Under the pieces are notes generated by a model. That model was given only the letters and a program-made list of their open reading frames with translations, was not told the DNA's origin and made no database searches. Both the position numbers and the translations under genes were made by a program. DNA of 64,000 nucleotides from Narthecium ossifragum. Lineage: Eukaryota > Streptophyta > Magnoliopsida > Dioscoreales > Nartheciaceae. The stretch is from the NCBI GenBank assembly GCA_963920575.1, contig OY986973.1, positions 24,205,760 to 24,269,759 on the forward strand. The letters run 5' to 3'. Of this stretch, positions 26,234 to 38,480 are shown piece by piece; the first letter of the stretch is position 1, and the number at the start of each line of letters is the position of its first letter.

Positions 26234-29200
26234 CTAAAGGATGTCCTCTAATTCATCAGGCAGGTACAACTTCTCCATTGCCGACTGAAAAAAAGCAGAT
26301 TCAGTAAAAGGGATCTCTCATTCTTTGCATTAGGAATTTCAAGGATTCAACGTGCAAGGTTTTAAATAGTTGCAATCACCAAATTTCAGAATATGTAAAG
26401 GCGATACAAATTTATATAGGTACCTTGATGCCGGCAACATCAGCTGCAGGAGGCTTCAAGTCCAAGGCAAGCCCAAAATAGAACATAGCCTTCTCATGCT
26501 TGTTCAGTCTTTTATAAATCCTGCCCATGAGTGCATAGACGCTGCTCTCACGAGGCGCATACTCCACTAGCTGCTCCAAATTCTTCAGAGCCTCATCACA
26601 CCTTTCAAGGCCCATTAGTATGTTAGCCTTTTGATACATAGGGAGTGGATTCTTTTTATCAGCTATGATAGCCTTTTCTATCATGTCCAGTGCTTCCTCG
26701 TTTCTCTGTAAGACGGGACAAACTACGAGAAATGAGCACCAGAAAAATGAAAGATTTCCTCCATATGCATTAAAAGAATATTTTTAAGACCCAGAAAGAA
26801 AGAACAACACAATCTCAAGGTGCTAGAGAATGTGTCTCAACCTTCAGCGAATGTAAGGACATTCCCAAATAGCACATAAGGACAGAAGAACGTTGATTAA
26901 TACGAAAGGCTCTTCGGAAGTGATGCTCTGCAAATTGGAACTTCTCTTGGCGAAGATATACCACTCCAAGGCCATACCAGGAGTTATAGTGCCTCTCATC
27001 CACTTGAAGGGCACTCTGATAGCACTTAATTCCATTCTCAAAATCTTCCAAGGCAATATATCTATAATAGAGAGAGAGAGAGAGAGAGACATGATGAGGA
27101 TTGAAAGCCTAAGCTGCATGCCAAAAGACATGCACCAAAAGCAATAGAAAAGTAATAGAATAGATAACTCTGACAGTCAAAGGATAAGAAAAGTGAAAAA
27201 GGTGGAAAGAAGCATACTCGTGGCCACAAAGTGTATGGGCGTAAGCAAATCTAGAGTCCACTTGCACTGCTCGCTGAAAGTTTTTAAGCGCAGTTTCATG
27301 ATCTTTCTGCAAGCTGTAACAGTTTCCCATAGCACACCTACATTTACCAACTATCAGTGAAATGACAGCAGATAAGAGCAATAATAAGAAGCCGACATGG
27401 AAATGTACAAACTTATAAATACAACACATGGTATTACATCAAAAGTTATTTCTTTCAACCAGTGTGGGGCTTTCATTCTACATAGAGTAGATTAACTCAG
27501 ATCATGATAATTTCTATATAAGGGATACTCATGTTTTATCCACTCTGCTAATATTAGCTGTGCAAATAGATATAAATTTGGTACATGTTAGCACGGTTCC
27601 CTTCTGAACATATCATAAACCATACCATGCTTGCGGGGATAAACGATCGGTTGAAATAAGCTCTTGAGCAAGATAACTCAGCTTCATTTCTTCCTTCAGA
27701 TGCTGCCAGACAGAATAAACCTTGATCAGATTGACAGTGTGCCTAAGGAGCCTAATTGCAATGGGAAATTGGAGGATATAGCATCCCTTTGTATTAATCT
27801 TGTCAAAAAAGGTGTAATGCTACAAGAACAACCCCATCTATCACAGAAGACTATGTTTGTTTCTTTATTTATATTCAGTTTGGTCATATCGACCTCCCTC
27901 AACAACCGCCTAGCTGATGTAAAGAAATGGCACTTTCATTACCACCCCAACACCTTGCCCTCTTTCACTATAAGACCTCATAACCCACCCCATTACTGAC
28001 AAAAGAAATTGATTCAGAGTTTTGACTTTCGTCGGCGAGATCAAGACAGTGTGACCACAAAATAGATAACTGTCTAAGATCACAATCGATAGCCAATAGC
28101 AAATGCCAAGTGAGAAGTCTGCATCATACATCACAAGGCTAACAAAACAGGTTCATTCAGCAAAAGCTAACAAAATAGCTGCATATCCAAATAAAAAGTC
28201 ATGAACAGAATAATCATAGTAGCCCAAAAAAAAAAAAAAAAAACAAAGCCATGTACAGAGGTGTCTTACATAAAGAACAGTGGAATAGATGTCCATCCCC
28301 ACCAAAGTGCATGGTGATACCCGGCGTGCCATAGTAAAGAAGTGATCAGCCTCGAAATAATCTACCAATTCAAAATGTGCTTTCCCTACCTACAAAATGC
28401 ATACTAAAAAATCAGCCTTCCCTACCTACAAAATGCATACTAAAAAATCAGCCATATTCAAAATCTCAAGAAACAAACTAGGCTCTAAATAAGACATGAG
28501 TCAGCCTTTTAGAAAAACAGAGGTATATTGTCTCTTTTAGAAAATGTAAGATGGCTTCTAAATATATAAGAAGAATCTAAGGTAATAAGGTATAGTTAGC
28601 TTTTAACACAAGCAAATTAAGCACTAGGAGTTACTCAAGGAGTAGAAGAAGAAAACATGAGAATCTAAACATGTGGGCTCATGGTGCCCTCTAGGCGAAT
28701 ATCATGATGCATCCTAGGTGAATCTTTGTTCCAATCTATCAAGGATACAATAACTTTTGCTAACAAAAAGCACATTAAATTTAGATACTTCTAACAAATA
28801 GATTTCAAATAATTAGGTTCCTGATTCAACCTCACACATATTTGTCATATAGAAAGAGTCTCATTTCCAAACAGATTAAAGTATTAATCTACTGACGAAA
28901 TCACCGTATACAAAATGTTACTTCAATAAGATAAACCTTAACAAGAAACTTGAAGTCCCATTGATCACACTGAACGCAATTTAGGGAGAAACCCCAAAAA
29001 GGTAGGGATTGCTAAAATAAGGTTACACTTGAGAGGTAGAAAGAAACTAAATTACCTGGGCTAGCACCCATCCTGTATTATACTGATTCTGGGACAGTTT
29101 CAGAAACACTTCCAAAGCATCCTGATGATTCAGAAGCATTATATTGGTAACAAAGCACAGCCATGGGAATAAATATATTGGATCTGCAAGGACATATGCC

Positions 29201-32200
29201 ATACCTGGCACCTGTACATACAGGAAAGCCTGTAGCCCTCTCCCAGGATCCTTAGGAGGCCCAACAGTTCTCGGATAGCATCTATTACTTTTTGTTCATT
29301 CACTGAAACTCCACCATTTTGAGGATTAACCCTGTCTTGCTCAAGAGACCTACCATCAGCTAAGGTTGATAAAGAGGATGAATTATTGACAGCATTATCA
29401 GCACGGGAATCATCGAAAACCTCAAGTCTCCTGCCTAAATTTAAAGTACTGGATCAGTTTTGATGGTTATAGATCATATGATTAAAAAAAAAGAAATATG
29501 AACTCTGAAAAAGACTGCACAAGGGCACCAGGGGCCAATAAGCTTTTCTAGTTCAAGAACATTTGACCATGGCCAAATGGCACGAATCTCATAGAGACAA
29601 AATTAATTTGAGACTTCTAATATCTGCGATCTTTGGATCTCACTCAAAGTGTCACATAAAATTATTTTTAACTGTCACAACCACATATACACATTTTCAA
29701 TAAGACATATTTCACTTTCATTACACATTTCCCCTATAATCTGGATATGTACATATTCCCCCCCTAACAACTCAGGTTACTTGCATATATAGCCCTCCTA
29801 GTTACTTTTTGACGAAATTTTCGTGGAATATTTCAAACATGTCTCTTCACTAGCAAAGAGATGGCGAATTACTTAAATACCATCTCCTTCCAAACCTTAA
29901 TAGCTTCACATTTTCCCTTTTCCTTTGCACCAAAAAAATTCCGAGTTAACTTAAATACCTCGAATGAGTTCCATTTTGTCTTTTCCTTCACCTTCTCCAC
30001 CTCCCCTTCTCTATTACACCTTCATTTCTCCTTCTCCTTTAAAGCTGATAGAGAACATTGAGACATACTTAGGATCGAAGGGCATTTAAGTCATTTATCA
30101 TGGCTCGGTTGTCTTTTAACTCTGGTTAAGTCAGATAAACCTACTGAGGTTGACAAAGGGACATTTGTTGAAAGAATCTTTTAAGATTTTAGGGGCAAAA
30201 TTGTAATTATCAATATTCTAGGGAGAAATGTGTAGGTATTTTCAGATATATTTGACCCTTTCAATAAAAGCCCTGACCCATTCATCAGGAACTCTTCAGC
30301 AAAACATACATTAATGTCTCTGACATTAGCAAAAAGCAGAAAATAATTCGATAAGACCAAACAAGAAGAATGCATTTATGTATCTAACATTAGCAAAATG
30401 CAGAAGATATTTAGATAAGACCAAGAGCATCATAATATCAGGAAATAGTCTTGGTATGCATATAAACTAGACCGAAGGCTTGGCTAAACCCAGAAACATT
30501 TCCTCCTAGTTAGTTCTTCAGGTTCCAGAGTAAGATTATCTAGCGTCCCTATAATAATATACGCAAGAGTTCAAATAGTACATACTTATACTTTTTGAGC
30601 AATTAGGTTCAATGTAGAAATGGCTTCATCCCCCCCCCCCCTTAAATGCTTGCAATACAGGGAGTGATCTAGATAGTCCATGTCTCTTTCTCTTAACTTT
30701 CTACATTAATCACTTCATTTCCTGTAACTAGTCCAATGGATCACCTTTATCAAAACTTCTGTTAACCCACTATTGTCCCTGCCTAATGGTCACAGAAGGA
30801 AGAGCTACATAGTCAGGAGTGATCTAGATAGTCCCTTTCTCTTTCCAATAGATGTCTACATTAACCACTTCATTTCCTGTAACTAGTCCAATGGATCACC
30901 TTCATCAAAGCTTTCAGCAACCCACGATTGTCCCTTCCTAATGGTCACAGAACGAAGAGCTGCTGAGGCCACTTTGGATGATGAAGAAGAGAATCCTCCA
31001 AGAAATCTGGCTGAAGAATGATTTATTCCATTCCCCCCAGCATAGGAAGCATTTGAATTTGCACCGGCAACTGCTTCACCAGCAAGTCTTGTACTTCGTC
31101 TTGGCCCTGAATCAGAGAAAAGTCTACCTGAAACCTGCAATATAAATCTGCATTAAGATGAATTATGAAGACATGGAGACTAAAGAGAATCGCACTCAAT
31201 AATTGTTAGTGTCCCAAGCCAAATGTAGTCTATTTGCAAACCGAAATTGTAAGTAGCAAGATATTATGCTAAATATCACAGGATAGTACTTCATGTATTG
31301 TGGAAACATGTGTGTTGGTGAGCTTGCACATGTGTGTCCACAATATATCCTGCATGAACATCTTGAAGGATACAACAAAAACCAAGCATCCTCCCAAAGG
31401 TCAGCAGCTCTATCAGAACATGAGCAGCAGGTCCAAAATGAACTAAAGCAACTCGAACCAAAATTAACTTGCTGAAGGGATAATTTTCTTGAAAGAACCA
31501 TAAACAATCAATTTCCATCCTCTACGATGCAGAAAATGGAGGGCACTAAAAACAAGGAAATCTCTTTGAGCTAAGCAAAGAAACACAAGATAAAAGAGTG
31601 AACCATTGAAATGAAGACATAAATTAAAATGTTTTGACTGGTATTGCAGCTACCTATACCCAACAAGAGAATTTTTGAAGGCCTGAAACCTTGAAAGGAT
31701 ATCCCAAGTTCCAACTATACACTCTAATATATGCATTGTCAAGGAAATGCATAGTAGGAGAGATTCAGGACCACAATGTCAAAGTGAAGATAACAACTAA
31801 CAAGGAAAATTGTCTCATTTAGAGATCTTGTCAGCAAGATCATAACCAATCCTGCAGGACCCTTATTTGCATTTTAATCTTGGGCCAGCATAAGATATCT
31901 CGCTACTTAACTCAAAAGTCACATAGGACAACACCATCCTACTTATAAAAGTGCAAATGTGCAACACACAATCTTATCTGTCTTGGAAACAAGCATTAAC
32001 TGATAACACGAGTTACAAAACTATGTGCTATTAATTTGATTATTGAAAACAGCACCTGTTGGTTTAGGAGAAATTCATTACGCACATATGTACCACAATT
32101 TGTGCTGAACAACAGGAAAAAGACAGAAAGGGCAATGATAGGACAAATTTTGAGAATCTTAACAATTTTACAAATTTTGACCTTTCGTAGTTTCCCTTCC

Positions 32201-35200
32201 TCCATTAGCTTTCTCCTAGGGGCCTGAATTGCTGCATTTATAGTCAATTTCGTAGAGCCATCACCACCTAATGTATGGGGGAATGGTTGTGCATTTCTAC
32301 ACAGAGGTGGAGGAGCTGCTCCAGATAGCTGTATAATGCAATGAAAAAGTTATCAACAAACAATAAGCACAACATAATTTCTGATAAGTCTTCACCAACA
32401 CAAGAAACTATTTCCTAAAGGAAGCAGCAAAAAACTGTTGACATCCTCTTCTGAAGAGTCGAAGAATGTGAAAACCTTTAAACTAACACCATCAACACAA
32501 CAGTAAGGAGACCAAGTCCTTCCATAACGTGACACGACAAGCAAGATGTACAATCTACATATACCGCGTGAGATGGGCCTTGCAGTTTATTGGATGTTCA
32601 GATGAAACAGAATTTATTTTTTTTAAAGCTTGCAAGAAGCCAATTTTTGCCCAATAAGGTATCGCCAACAAGCTTTATTCTAGAAGAAGGCTAGATCAAA
32701 AAACACACAGTGAAAGGTATCAAAATACCATGAACTACACATCAAGTGGTTCCAGCTTGTGCTACATTGTTGAATAGTTGGAGGCATGCGCAATCATAGC
32801 TAATTTTGTCCACGTGGACTGCAGCTTTAGCATATCTTTGTTTACAGCTACAAGTTCGAAAAAGGCGTGATTCTCCTCCACATATATATCCATAAATATC
32901 ACTTTGGAGCTTCCCACCTCCAAGAATTAACATCCAGGATAATACGCTACCCAAACCATGTTTGCTGTAAGGATATTAAAACCAGAGTAACATGCAGCCA
33001 TAGCCATTTGCTAACAAGATTTGTTTCTGTCATTTATTTACCATTCAGTCTTCTTAAAAAAAAGAAAACAGATTTTCCACTAGTAAGAGACCTAATTAGT
33101 ACCAGTACTTTATGAAAATGGAAGTAATAGTTGTTCAGAAGGTGTGCAGCATAAGATTTCTCACCAACTGCAAAACCACAGGGCAGTAATGATCATCCTC
33201 ATTCACACTTCAACTTTTTATTTATATACATTAACTGTAATCATTTAGAAAAAGTTTCAAAATAATAAAGTATGCTATTTTCAAACTCACCTGTGTTGCG
33301 GTTGGTGAAGGAGTATTATAAAGTGATGAACTTGCAGAGCCACTAGGGCCACTATTCTGAGCCTGCCCTGCTGCCAAAGCACAATTATTATTGTTAGGGA
33401 TATCTCTTGTGCTGTTAGCATGTAATCGCTTCAATTGAGGACTCAAGTCCCCTAAGCCAACTGTCCTACTAGAGGGTAAGTTTTGATCTTCAGTGCCGGT
33501 ACACAAAATCTGAGAACTTGATTCATTTAACTGCTGATGCTGGATGCGAGGAGCAACTGTATCATTGAAACATTCATTTGCATCTTCTGCTGCACCTGAA
33601 AAAGAAAGTAGATGCCATGACAAGAAAATAAATGAAACAACACCAATTTCTTATTGACATTTTACTTCTCGCTGGTTAACTGCTTCCAATACCCCTTTAC
33701 ACCCCGGAAAAAAACACTAACATAATGGTTAGATTCATAAGAAACATATGCCAATACTTTGATCACAGGTATTTTGCAGTTTGCATAATGAAACAACTCA
33801 TCATAACATGCTGAACGGGTCAGCAAGAGAAACATTTCAGGCAAAGAGTGGTCACAAGAAAATGTTTAGGCAGAGTACACTTAGGTCCTAGGAGCATTAC
33901 AAGTTTTCGAAAAGCCTTGGCCCCTGTAGTGGATAAGACGCCAAAAACGTGAAATAACAGAGCAGTAGTTAAAATAGTTATAAAGCTGCCAAAACCCTTT
34001 GTTTAAATGTTGCCTTTGCAGGAAGAACTGAAATAAAATGACACCGAACACAAGCATATTTCTTACCGACCTAAAACACATAGCTCCTCGTAAGCGGCCC
34101 ATAAAAGCGGATCAATAGCCAAAGCCTGCTGAAAGTGATCAATTGCACTTGTTCTTCTCGCTGTGTATCTGAATATGGGAATGCGCCGATAGAAAAGTTA
34201 ACAAGTATTTATTAAATACATGGCATCCAACTGCTTCTTGTTCAATTAATGGTAGGAAAGACCACTGACTAACAATTATCTAGCATCATAACCTTGCCTA
34301 ATTCAAATGCACTACTGAATGAATGCAAAACAAAAAATAACAAAAACTTGAAAAAGCCTACACTCTCAGGTATTCATATATAAGTGAAAATAAGCGTAAA
34401 TCTAAAACGAGGACTCTTGAACTCTTTACCCAACAAAATTTTTGACAACATTAAAAAGATTGAGGGTGAGAGGAGTGAGAGAAACATAAAAAGGGTAAAA
34501 CGCAAACCTATAAATGAGACCTAAAAGATAGTGACCAGCTGCCCCATTTGGAACCTGTATAAAGGAAGAGAAACATCAAGACAGTAATTAGTTTCGCTAC
34601 AAGGAGAATAAAATTTTAAGGTAAATATACAAGATTTTTCCTATTGTGAATTCTCATGCTTAATATACAGCTCACTTCCCTCTTGTCATATTCTTTTCCC
34701 TCGTCCCAAATAATTGGTCCTGATAATGCTACAAAAGTTGTAACATAATATGACTAACTTAACTTTGCATGCTATAAAATGCTTGTAAACTGTGGATTTG
34801 GTCTCCCATTTACTAAGTCTAGCACGGGAGACATGTACCGTATGAATTAACAGCAGAATTAGCATAAGACCTGTAGTAGAAAACCATTGTGTGGAATGAT
34901 TAATGAGGTTTAAAAGTATTTAGGGACCTCTGTGTTGGGCTCATTTGGCGGGCACAATGCTGTTTCAGCTTCACAGAGAAGATTCATCTGAAAGCATGAT
35001 ACTGCAAACAAGTAGCGCGATTGGGGCATTTTCGTGCCTTCATAATCAGAACAAAAAAAGGACAATCAACTTCTGAACAAGCATCAAGTTAAACAATAAG
35101 AAACTGTGGAAGAAATAAAGCTACCAAATAGACTCCTATAGGAGATCAAGCAGCTTAGATTCCTGCAGTATGTAATGCATTCAAGTTAACCAAAGAGCTA

Positions 35201-36137
35201 TTCTGTGTGGCTACACAAGGCAATCACTTGAAAATAAGCCATATAGCAAATTTCGGCCCCTTTGCCATGCAAATATGGTCCAAAAACTAAGAGCGGTAAT
35301 CTCATAAGAAGCTTTATGTCTACTCTGCAGGGCTTCATTATGCAGCTCACAAATACATTGGGACAATAATCTCGTCATGATTGCAACCAGTTGTTTACAT
35401 ACCTTTCAAAATGTGATAGGCACAATAAGCTTGATTGTTCCTCAGGTAGCAACTTGCCAGCAATTGCAGATTGAGCTACAAGACAGAATTCCATCACAGG
35501 CTTCGGTCAAGTTTCAACATGATATATAGCACTAGAATCGCAAACTGAACATCCAAGGTGGGCGGAATGACGATGGGTATGCATGAGCAAAGCTAAGAAA
35601 AGAACGAACAATCTGGTCACAAAAACTCCTCAGCTATATCCCATAAACTAAAGCCGAGAAACCTGGTCTCCATATCACCTCAAGCCTCCACAATGACAAA
35701 CGTCAAGAAAGACAGCAAGCACTTAAAATTTTCAAAAACCACCCAACTGCCACTAAACCCTCAAAACCAAATTGCAGACCAAGTCGCCTCTCAAGTAAAA
35801 TCGAAGAAAATATGCATAAAAAAGGAGATATTTTGAACAGTTTACTGCAGAATCCATCCAATTACGATAAGTAATCTGAAACCAAGAAGCCCTGGAGCGC
35901 TGTATCACGAGCACTACGTCATCCAGAGCAGTGAACAAATGTCTTAAAGATAGGCAACTAAAGATTTCGAACAAACTATGAAACTAGAGAGAAAGGTGGT
36001 GAGAGGGTGGGGGAGGACAGAGAAAAGAAGACCTCGGAGGGGAACTCGGCGCAGAGGCGCTCGCAGAGGAAGACGGCGTTACGGTGCATGAAGAGCCTCA
36101 GGCTGCTCTGGACTCGATCCACCATTAGGGTTTCCAT
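26234..36137 (-). CDS. CDC27B: Anaphase-promoting complex subunit 3 (CDC27B/HOBBIT type)
   Basis: TPR-rich scaffold subunit of the APC/C ubiquitin ligase, which recruits the CDC20/CDH1 coactivators. Minus-strand exons: 36033-36137, 35403-35475, 34928-35037, 34508-34554, 34071-34168, 33291-33595, 32182-32328, 30900-31134, 29205-29434, 29056-29121, 28270-28389, 27626-27702, 27218-27337, 26842-27061, 26424-26705, 26234-26284; 761 residues, all GT-AG and in phase. N-terminal TPRs include RNAVFLCERLCAEFPSE and SRYLFAVSCFQMNLLCEAET. The middle is a Ser/Asn-rich linker with SLYNTPSPTATQ and GRLFSDSGPRRSTRLA. The C-terminal TPR superhelix includes MGNCYSLQKDHETALKNF, YNSWYGLGVVYLRQEKFQFA and ESSVYALMGRIYKRLNKHEK. 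It ends AMEKLYLPDELEDIL. The tail resembles Arabidopsis HOBBIT (CDC27B). Confidence 0.95.
28382..28453. repeat. 36-bp tandem duplication over a CDC27 splice acceptor
   Basis: A ttccctacctacaaaatgc block at 28382 recurs at 28418, followed in both by atactaaaaaatcagcc. On the minus strand each copy contains a ttttgtag|gtaggg acceptor. The one used keeps frame at 28389. Confidence 0.85.
30664..30973. repeat. 155-bp tandem duplication covering a CDC27 exon end
   Basis: gtgatctagatagtcc at 30664 recurs at 30819, and ccaatggatcacc at 30733 recurs at 30888; both give a period of 155. The proximal copy contains the donor and 3' end of the exon at 30900-31134. The distal copy (about 30740-30806) is a mutated duplicate of that exon end within the following intron. 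Several changes, including stops in the exon's frame, show it is not a usable exon. Confidence 0.85.
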
Positions 36138-36480
36138 CGCGCCGAGCTCTCTCTCTCTCTCTGTACGAAACTCTCACTGTCTCTAAAACCCGCTCTTGGT
36201 TCAAACTTCCAACCAAGAGACGCTGGAGAGCTTCGATGCTTGGGAGAAAGGAGAGGAGAAGGGAGGGGGTCGGGATTTGGGGGTGGTGGACAACTCTAGT
36301 TCGAAAACTTCGAATCGATTTCAAATGGCCCGTGCTCCGATCGTGGATTCTGCGCCGTCCGATCTCGGGATCTCGAAGGAGGGGAACTGGATAGTCCTGG
36401 GGTAAGGGGAATCACCTGAGATGCACGTGATTAGAGGTAAGATTTTGGACCGTTGGGAAAAGAGATCTTTTTCTTTTTCT
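36138..36480. other. CDC27 leader/promoter and flank
   Basis: A (CT)n-type run at about 36150-36163 lies just upstream of the CDC27 start (minus). A GA-rich patch follows. Nothing else is recognised. A telo-box (AAACCCTAA on the minus strand) overlaps codons 2-5 of CDC27, just inside the gene. Confidence 0.4.
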
Positions 36481-36489
36481 TTTTCAAAT

Positions 36490-38215
36490 ATATCTATTAT
36501 ATAAGATTCAGTGCATCATACTGTCCGGTCTTAGTTAAGCTCGGATATATAAAACAACTAGTAAGTCCCCTGCCACATGGCAGGGTAATTGTCTTCTCTC
36601 CCCCATCTTCCTCAATAACTCCTCTCTAACCCGCTAACTCCCCCTCCACGTAGAATAACCCTCTCCACGTAGGCTCCAACATAGGACAATGAAAAGTTAA
36701 TTTATAATCATCTCTCCATATAAGGATGATTAAGATAAAACCACATGGAAGGCAGTGGTTACCGGGTGGTTAGGAGAGAGATGATGATTAGTGGGGGAGG
36801 TGATTACCCGTGCCGGTAGAGGGCCCGCTAATGTGTGTGTGTATATATATAAGATTCAATGCATCTTATCATGCGTATAACGATACTCGATTCAAGTTGT
36901 GTTATGAGATATTATGCGATCGAGATGAAACCACGTGAAATGGAATAATGGGGGATGGTGGTTACCCATGTCAAGTGGCACGGGTCACCTAATATTAGGG
37001 GTGTGCAACGGGTCGGGTAACCCGTTTCGACCCGGTCAAAACACCCGACCCGAGCCTTAATGGGCGGGTCATGAGGTGGTAAAAAACGGGTCGGGTCGAA
37101 CCCGACCCGTTACGGTGAAAAACGAGTTGGGTAATAGGTATTCAGTTTTTTATTAACGGGTTAACCTGTTTACCTGTTAAAATTAAAAAAAAAATTAAAA
37201 AAAATATATTTCGTGATATGTATGCTGAAATTATTTTCAATCCTGAAATGTCAATACTACTGACTTGTTATGTTGTCCTCAAGCAAAGAGTGTGTTTTAG
37301 CTTTTTTGTTTGGAATGTGGCTAATTAGAAATTTGAATAAGGTTGAGAAATCATCCTAGAATTCTGAAAAAATAGCATGTTAAACGGGTTAATCTGTTAA
37401 CCTGTACCTATTTACCCATTTACCTGTTAACCCGTTTACCTATTTACCTGTTAAAAAATAGCAGGTTAATGGGCGGGTCACAAGGGTGTGCAAAATTAAC
37501 GGGTCGGGTCCGACCCGCACCCATTTACCTGTGACCCGACCCGTTGCACACCCCTACCTAATATTATATAATATCATTTTTTATGAGCCACAATCTGACT
37601 CGTATATTTTCTCACACATGACAGTTGAGTGATAGAGAGAGGATGAGAGATGAGGACATGTGGCATCTGAGTCATGGAGAGGGGAGGAGAGAGGGGGCAT
37701 TGGGGTGGGTGGTTAGGGCGTAGTGTCGTGCACAGGTGGCACGTGGCTCATCTAGTATTATATAAGATCCAGTGCATCCTATCAGACAGATAGGAATGCT
37801 CGATTCAAGTTAAGTCCGGAGATATCATATAATCGAGATGAAGCCACGTGGAAAAGAGTAGTGGAAGGTGATGGTTAGCGGGTGGTTAGTTAAGTCCGGA
37901 TATATCAGACAATCGATATGAAGCCACGTGGAAAAGAGTAGTGGAGGGTGGTGGTTAGCGGGTGGTTAGGAGAGAGAGAGAGGAGTATGGAGTGGGCGGT
38001 TATTCGTGTCAGGTGGCACGGGGCTCGCCTAGTATTATATAAGATTAGGTGTATTTTATCATGCGGTTGAGGATGATCGATCCAAATTATGTCTAAATAC
38101 ATTAAACGATCGAAATGAAGTCACGTGGAAGGAAGTAGTGGGGGATGGTGGTTATCGGGTGGTGAGAATAGAAATATGAGTAGTAAAGGGTGGTGGTTAC
38201 CTGTGTATCTATCTC
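36490..38215. repeat. Degenerate tandem/dispersed repeat array
   Basis: Diverged units share tataagattcagtgcatc, then a run ending ...cgagatgaagccacgtgg, then gtggttagcgggtggttag, and close with ggtggcacggg...cctagtattata. Units or parts start near 36498, 36848, 37754, 37885 and 38036. A related stray copy lies at about 61025-61150. The unit is non-coding. The array is interrupted by the terminal-inverted-repeat element at 36997-37555, so it is older than that insertion. Confidence 0.65.
36997..37555. mobile_element. Non-autonomous TIR transposon, copy 1 (hAT- or Mutator-like)
   Basis: Left end aggggtgtgcaacgggtcgg is matched by an inverted right end ending ccgacccgttgcacacccct. The element is flanked by an exact 10-base direct repeat acctaatatt (36987-36996 and 37556-37565). 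The interior repeats gggtcgggt and acctgtta motifs and has no open frame for a transposase. If the ends are read as TAGGGG/CCCCTA the duplication is 8 bp (hAT rule); read as AGGGG/CCCCT it is 10 bp (Mutator range). Confidence 0.8.
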
Positions 38216-38480
38216 AATCTCTACTTTAATGTGTTTTGGTGTCATTCTCTAATATAGGAAATAACTTTTTGACTTGTTCAACCAACAGATTCCCTATATT
38301 GATTCTCTTTATCAAGCTTTAAAATTTAAAATTCCATTCACGGTTGAGAGCATGAAAGAACAACACATGTTCACGCTTTTATATGTTTTGAGTTCCATCA
38401 CTTCCTAGGTGTTGCAGTCTCTTCTTTGCATCAGATTTTGATTCAAAGTCTCCATAAAAACAAACCCAAGTTCTCCAGAA

